Shown here in pieces: positions 59,088 through 64,000 of a DNA stretch of 64,000 nucleotides. The stretch is from the NCBI GenBank assembly GCA_023525975.1, contig CM042040.1, positions 53,661,486 through 53,725,485 on the forward strand, in the 5' to 3' direction. The notes under the pieces were generated by a model. That model made no database searches. It worked only from the letters and a program-made list of their open reading frames with translations, and had not been told where the DNA came from. Made by a program: the position numbers and the translations under genes. Numbering within the stretch: the first letter of the stretch is position 1; each line of letters opens with the position of its first letter. Origin of the DNA: Smallanthus sonchifolius (taxonomy: Eukaryota > Streptophyta > Magnoliopsida > Asterales > Asteraceae).

Positions 59088-59157
59088 CCACCCAGCTCGA
59101 TTGGTTAAGACACTGCACCATTGAACCGGGTGGCGTGGGTTCGAAACCCACGACCCG
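59088..59157 (+). repeat. tRNA-like segment 1 inside the LTR of element D
   Basis: CAGCTCGATTGGTTAAGAC resembles a tRNA D-arm/A-box. CGTGGGTTCGAAACCCACG is a perfect T-arm (5-bp stem) and B-box at tRNA spacing. No acceptor stem pairing, so it is not a working tRNA gene. Confidence 0.6.
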
Positions 59158-59251
59158 TATCAAGTCGGCCTTTTTGCACATGTCCTGAACATCAAGCCCG
59201 GTTTCCTTCCCCCTTCGTGTTAATATCCAATTGAACCGGACTGGTACACGA

Positions 59252-59322
59252 GTAGCTCCCCTGGTCGAGCGGTACAAGCAAACTAACCACACAGGCGCCA
59301 CCCGGGTTCGAGCCGGGTGGCC
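59252..59322 (+). repeat. tRNA-like segment 2 inside the LTR of element D
   Basis: TAGCTCCCCTGGTCGAGCGG resembles an A-box. CACCCGGGTTCGAGCCGGGTG is a perfect T-arm/B-box. It lies about 95 bases downstream of segment 1 in the same orientation but differs in sequence, so it is not a simple recent duplicate. Confidence 0.6.
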
Positions 59323-60834
59323 TGTTTAAATTTTTAAAACCAATTTTACAGCTTCAAAAATTTTATAAAAAATAGTTTTATAAACCTTACAATATTTGTA
59401 ACAGAATAAAACGATATTTGTAAATTTTCAATATAAATTCAGTTTTATTACAAATTTCGTTGTTCAAATTGTATATTAAATAATTAAAACAAAAATTTAG
59501 ATATTTAAAAAAAAAATAAATAAAATTAACTTCCAAATAAAATATTTGTTTTTATAAAGTTTATAAAATTTTAACTTTATTTAAATCAAATACTTATTTT
59601 TAATGATAAATAAATAAATAAGTTTATTTATTATAAACTACAAAAAAAGGGTTAAAGGTATATTTAAATAAATATCATTTTCACATCATTATAAATAGAT
59701 ATCATTTTCACATCTTTATTAATAAATATCATTTTCACATCTTTTTAAATAAATATTATTTTTACACATTTTTATAAATAAATAAATAAAACAAAATTAT
59801 TTATTTAATTTATGTTTAAGATAATCCACACACTATTTTCATAACTAAATAACTAAACATCAATTATTTAGTTATTCAAACTCAAACCCCAATTAAAATA
59901 TTTTAAAACTATTCATTTCAAATCTTCCAATTTATACAAAACCAATTCAAGAACAAACCACGGTTTCCTACACTCCTGTACATACTACCATTCTTTGTAC
60001 ACACACTCAATTAAATCCGAGACTTAGACCTAGACTATCGTACACATTATTAATTTGATATATATTAAACACTAGGTTAACGTGGTGAGTTACAATAATC
60101 ATTTTACTACCTAGTCTCGCGTGCTAACTGCACCCTTGATCCATGTGAGTATTACATAACCCCTTTTCTCTTTTACACTTTTTGGGGTGATTCATGAATT
60201 TTTATACAAACAATAGTTTACATTTACATAAACTACACAAACACAAATCCTGTTTACATTCATGTGTGCAAATTTGAGCTTTATGTTTGAGTGCTAGGTG
60301 TGTTAACTTTTGTGTGCAAATTATGTGCAATCATTAACTATTTAAACCGACGGTTAACAATGATAGATATATTGAGTCTGACAAACCCACCCAGATTGGG
60401 GTGATTGTTACCGACAACACAATTTGCATGCTAGTTACAAATGTTTGATTGTACTTTAGTTACACAATAGCTGCTCCCCATAAATGCCTTATTTATCATG
60501 ACATGTAAGGATTTGCTTATTCATATTTATACACTATCTATGTACAAACCTATGTATGCTCACCAACTTTTTAGTTGACCCTATTTTATTCATGTTTCAG
60601 GTGCTAACGTGTGAATTTGAGCAAGACATGCTACACTTAAGTTGGACCTAGTTAATTTAAATTCAAAGAACAATTTATATTTTTATTTATGTATTTGTTG
60701 AATTTTGCTATTTGTGTTTGAATGGTTTGAAATGAAATTGATGATTAAATATTGAAATCTAGTGAACCTTGTGCTCATGAACAGTCTACATGTCCCGCCC
60801 CGACGTTTCCGCCGTCGGTTGGGGTGTGACAGAT

Positions 60835-60847
60835 TGGTATCAGAGCC
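60835..60847 (+). other. Primer binding site of element D
   Basis: TGGTATCAGAGCC, three bases after the LTR end, complements the 3' end of initiator methionine tRNA. Confidence 0.92.
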
Positions 60848-61522
60848 TTGGTTATATGGAACTAGGTTATTAGACGAACTAGACTATAACTTTAGGACAC
60901 CCACTTATACCATGCTTCATGATTATGTGTTATGTGCTACATGTTATGTGTTACATGCTTATTATATTAATATTTATTTCATCTTGATACCTTATTTGTT
61001 AAAATTCATGACTTATTAGACTATACTTAAATAATAAATTAAATAAACAATATCCCTACTCTAACCCTAAGCCTCATAACCTTCTTACCTACTTCTTTAT
61101 CATTATTATCATAGCATGTGGAAACTTCATGGAGTAAAATCTATAAAAATTTCTTTATTTCCTCGTTAAGGCTTTTAAACTTTGTTAATTATTTGAGGAC
61201 ACGTGCAATCTGGAAGGGTGACACCTGTATTCTGGGTTTTCTGTCTAGGAAAGCATTTCGTATAAATCCCAATCAACCGAGGGACCCGTATGCTTTCCTT
61301 GGAATTCCCGGGATGAGTGTTTACTTATAGGCTAAAGCATGTCTCCTTGAAAAATTATATGAGTTTAATTAACCTTAATGTGTCACAGTATTCAAGTGAT
61401 TATATCACTATTTGAGTACAATCCAAACTATGACTTACTATTTTATTTGTTATCTTATCTTTTAAATTCAATCAACCTTCATAAGTTCTTACATCTCTTC
61501 TTGTGTTGTGCAAATCTTTAGA

Positions 61523-62740
61523 ATGCCTCCCCGTCGTGCTACCGTGGCCAACAACAACACTGATATTGCTGCTATCCTTGCACAACTTGTAACTCAACTC
61601 ACTCAAGTTAATGGTGCCACAAACGGTAACCATGGAACTAATGGTGGTGGTGGTGCCAACCCACCGCAATGTACCTTCAAGCACTTCAATTCATGTAACC
61701 CTCTCAAGTTCTATGGTACCGAAGGAGCTACGGGACTCCTTCAATGGTTTGAAAGTATTGAGGGCACCTTCCTTAATAGTGACTGCCCCGATTACCTTCG
61801 TGTCCGTCATGCCACAAGTGTATTCCAAAAACGGGCACTCACGTGGTGAAATGGGGAAAAAAGAACCAGAGGTGTAGAGGCAACCATGGCCTTACCATGG
61901 GATGAGGTTAAGAGACTAATGACCGAAGAGTTCTGCTCTCGGAATGAAGTAAGGAAACTGGAAGCTGACTTTTGGGATCTTACCCAAGACAGTGGTGAAA
62001 GTCTGGCTTAAACAACCCGGTTTCATGAACTGAGTCTCCTTGTGCCCCACATGGTCACACCCTTATCCCGTTGCATTGAAAAGTACATCGGTGGACTACC
62101 TAGGCAGATTCAGGATACTGTCTTAGGGAGAAATCCCGCCACACTCGAAGATGCTATCCGATTATCTGCCACTTTGACCGACAACCATGTAAAGGCAGGT
62201 ACCTTGACTAGAAAAGGCACCAAGAAGGCTCATGACACCACAACCCCTCCCGTACACATCAAGGAAGCCAAAACTGAACCCTACCACAATAATAGAAAAA
62301 GAAAGGCTAGAAATTTCGCTGTGGTCACTCCTGCTATGCCTGTTAACCAAGTTGCTCCCATGGCTCAAGCACCAGTAAAGAAGCCATATGTGGGGACCTA
62401 CCCGCTCTGTGCCACATGCAATTATCACCATCCCCAAACCATTCCCTGTCGCCTTTGCACTCATTGTGGGAAGTATGGCCATACGATCAATGTTTGTAGA
62501 GCCAAAGCACTTGCAGGCCAAGTCAACCCGCCAACTCGAACCAATCAACAAGTGACTAATCAAGGTGTCCCCGCCGTAGCAAATGGGCGTGCTTGTTATG
62601 AATGTGGCAACCCAAACCACTTACGTGACCAGTGCCCGAAGTTTATCAATGCTAGACAAGGCGGAGCTCGTGGGCGTGCTTTCAACATTAACGCCAATGA
62701 AGCTCAAGCCAACAATGATGTGGTCAACGGTATGTTCCTT
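61523..62740 (+). pseudogene. Gag of element D
   Basis: Starts MPPRRATVANNN. The capsid has FKHFNSCNPLKFYGTEGA, LLQWFESIEGTF, an LTW motif, WDEVKRLMTEEFC and VPHMVTPLSRCIEKYIGGL. Two zinc knuckles follow: CTHCGKYGHTINVC and CYECGNPNHLRDQC, plus a further Cys/His segment before them (CATCNYHHPQTIPC). The TGA at 61847 falls where TWW is expected, and a TAA at about 62009 interrupts ESLA..TTRF. Both are single-base nonsense changes; the frame is otherwise continuous. Gag packages the RNA into virus-like particles. Confidence 0.88.
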
Positions 62741-64000
62741 ATTAATAGTCAATATGACTCCATTTTATTTGATACCGGTGCATATAAAAGTTTCGTGTCA
62801 CTTAACTTTGAACCCTTACTTGCAAAAACACGGTCCAAATTAGAGAAAACCTTCACTGTCGAAGTAGCAAATGGTGAATCCCTTATAATAGACTCCGTTA
62901 TCCACGACTGTTCTCTAGAACTTAATGATCATACATTTCCAATCAACCCCGTGCCAATGCCGCTAGGAAGTTTTGATATCATTATAGGCATGGATTAGCT
63001 GTCAAATCACCATGCCGAAGTCATCTGTTTTGAGAAGTGCATCCGAATACCCCTTCCGTCGAGAGAAAAGTTGAGAGTCTTTGGTGAAAAACCCTGCAAA
63101 GGACTCAGATTGATGTCATGCACTACTGCTCAAAAGTACTTACGAAAGAAGTACGTGGCCTTCTTAGCTTATATTGTCCGAAAAGATGTCAAAGAGAAGA
63201 ATATTCAAGATATCCCCATCATTCGGGACTTTCCCGAAGTATTCCCCGAAGACTTATCCGGTCTTCCACCCGTCCGGCAAGTAGAATTTCGCATTGACCT
63301 TGTACCCGGAGCTAACCCAGTGGCTAGAGCTCCATACCGTCTTGCACCTTCTGAAATGCAAGAACTTGCAAGCCAACTCCAAGAACTCTCTGACAAGGGC
63401 TTCATCCGTCCAAGTCATTCACCGTGTGGTGCACCCGTCTTATTCGTCAAAAAGAAGGATGGATAATTCCGCATGTGTATTGACTACCGAGAACTCAACA
63501 AGCTTACCATCAAGAACCGTTATCCATTGTCTAGAATTGATGATCTCTTCGATCAACTTCAAGGCTCCACTTGCTTCTCGAAGATTGATCTTCGATCTGG
63601 TTATCACCAACTCTGTGTACAAGAGGAAGATATTCCAAAGACTGTCTTCCGAACAAGGTATGGTCACTACGAGTTCATGGTCATGCCTTTTGGGCTAACC
63701 AATGCACCCGCGGTCTTCATGGACCTCATGAATCGTGTGTGCAAACCATACCTCGACAAATTCGTGATCGTATTCATTGATGATATCTTAATCTACTCCA
63801 AGACTAAATCCGATCATGAGCAACACCTTAGGTTGGTTTTGGACCTCTTGAGGAAGGAGAGACTATATGCCAAGTTCTCCAAATGTGAATTTTGGCTGAA
63901 GGAGGTTCAATTCTTGGGTCATATCGTCAACGAAAAGGGGATTCATGTTGACCCTGCTAAGATCGAAGCTGTTAAGAATTGGAATGCCCTGAAGACCCCC
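62741..64000 (+). pseudogene. Protease and reverse transcriptase of element D, incomplete
   Basis: The protease active site is SILFDTGAYKSFVS, followed by LGSFDIIIGMD and a TAG where Trp is expected (about 62996). The linker FPEDLSGLPPVRQVEFRI leads into RT: VLFVKKKDG, a TAA at 63464, then FRMCIDYREL, SKIDLRSGYHQL, YGHYEFMVMPFGLTNAPAVF, and the catalytic VIVFIDDILIYSK at about 63765. The window ends in the RT thumb. Element A has Thr in place of the 63464 stop. Confidence 0.9.

Larger units (their letters stand above)
58152..60831 (+). repeat. 5' LTR of element D (left edge unresolved)
   Basis: Ends GGGGTGTGACA at 60831, directly before a primer site. A CGCCCCGACGTTTCCGCCGTCG block precedes the end, as in the other chromovirus LTRs. 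The left edge was not found; a (TA)n microsatellite at 58152-58184 lies near it. The interior is non-coding and very AT-rich (59330-59900), apart from two tRNA-like segments. Confidence 0.6.
60832..64000 (+). mobile_element. Ty3 chromovirus D (Tekay/Del-like), cut by window end
   Basis: Plus-strand element with a PBS, gag, protease and RT in one nominal frame, running off the right edge in the RT thumb region (KEVQFLGHIVNEKG). It is closely similar in wording to element A. Several point nonsense codons make it defective, but there are few frameshifts, so it is younger than A. Confidence 0.92.

Noticed and set aside
59088..59322. Functional tRNA genes
   Set aside because: T-arms are perfect but acceptor stems do not pair, so only tRNA-like repeats are called.

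Overview
The window looks like an AT-rich, repeat-dominated chromosome segment of a dicot plant. The evidence is Ty3 chromovirus and Athila-type LTR retrotransposons with tRNA-iMet and tRNA-Asp primer sites, a plant RTE LINE, short non-autonomous Helitrons, and three recognisable plant gene loci with plant-like introns. The CCCCGCC-type LTR ends make me think of Asteraceae, but that is a weak inference. I see no prokaryotic, organellar or CRISPR features.

Layout. 1-8055 and 19462-20139 are two parts of one minus-strand Tekay/Del-type chromovirus (element A). Its gag is interrupted by a minus-strand solo LTR (4496-7353, 5-bp target duplication TGATC) and by element B, a plus-strand chromovirus relative (8056-19461) with a 3.3-kb LTR pair and an almost unreadable interior. 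20140-27313 is a plus-strand Athila-type element with a tRNA-Asp primer site, gag-like ORFs and no visible pol; another minus-strand LTR sits inside it (about 22674-24214). 27314-32315 is non-coding with hAT-like and long-TIR non-autonomous elements. 35964-42600 is debris: LTR fragments, a 33-bp minisatellite, a fossil PIF/Harbinger (ALP1-like) transposase, a tRNA-like element, G-rich minisatellites and three small Helitrons side by side. 42800-44620 is a field of TTACA-n4-TGTAA palindromes. 47801-50836 is a 5'-truncated RTE LINE flanked by a 219-bp-period duplication. From about 58200 to the right edge lies a third chromovirus (element D, plus strand), cut by the window end.

Host genes. (1) 32316-34386, minus: a six-exon B3 transcription factor gene matching FUS3, 286 residues with all splice phases consistent. 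(2) 51425-52314, plus: a GEM-like GRAM-domain gene, probably a pseudogene because of a C-terminal frameshift and deletion. (3) 53162-55830, minus: the translocon-associated protein beta subunit, 197 residues, whose reading frame requires a 6-nt microexon. Two adjacent exon-like segments at 57685-58000 resemble part of a PASTICCINO1-type FKBP gene. The three loci belong to unrelated processes (seed maturation, ABA/GRAM-domain biology, ER translocation); nothing suggests they act together.

No clearly new biological system is proven here. The most unusual signals are the palindrome field, the Helitron cluster, the microexon, the paired tRNA-like arms inside an LTR, and the contrast between young LTRs and a decayed interior in element B. 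All comparisons were made by eye.
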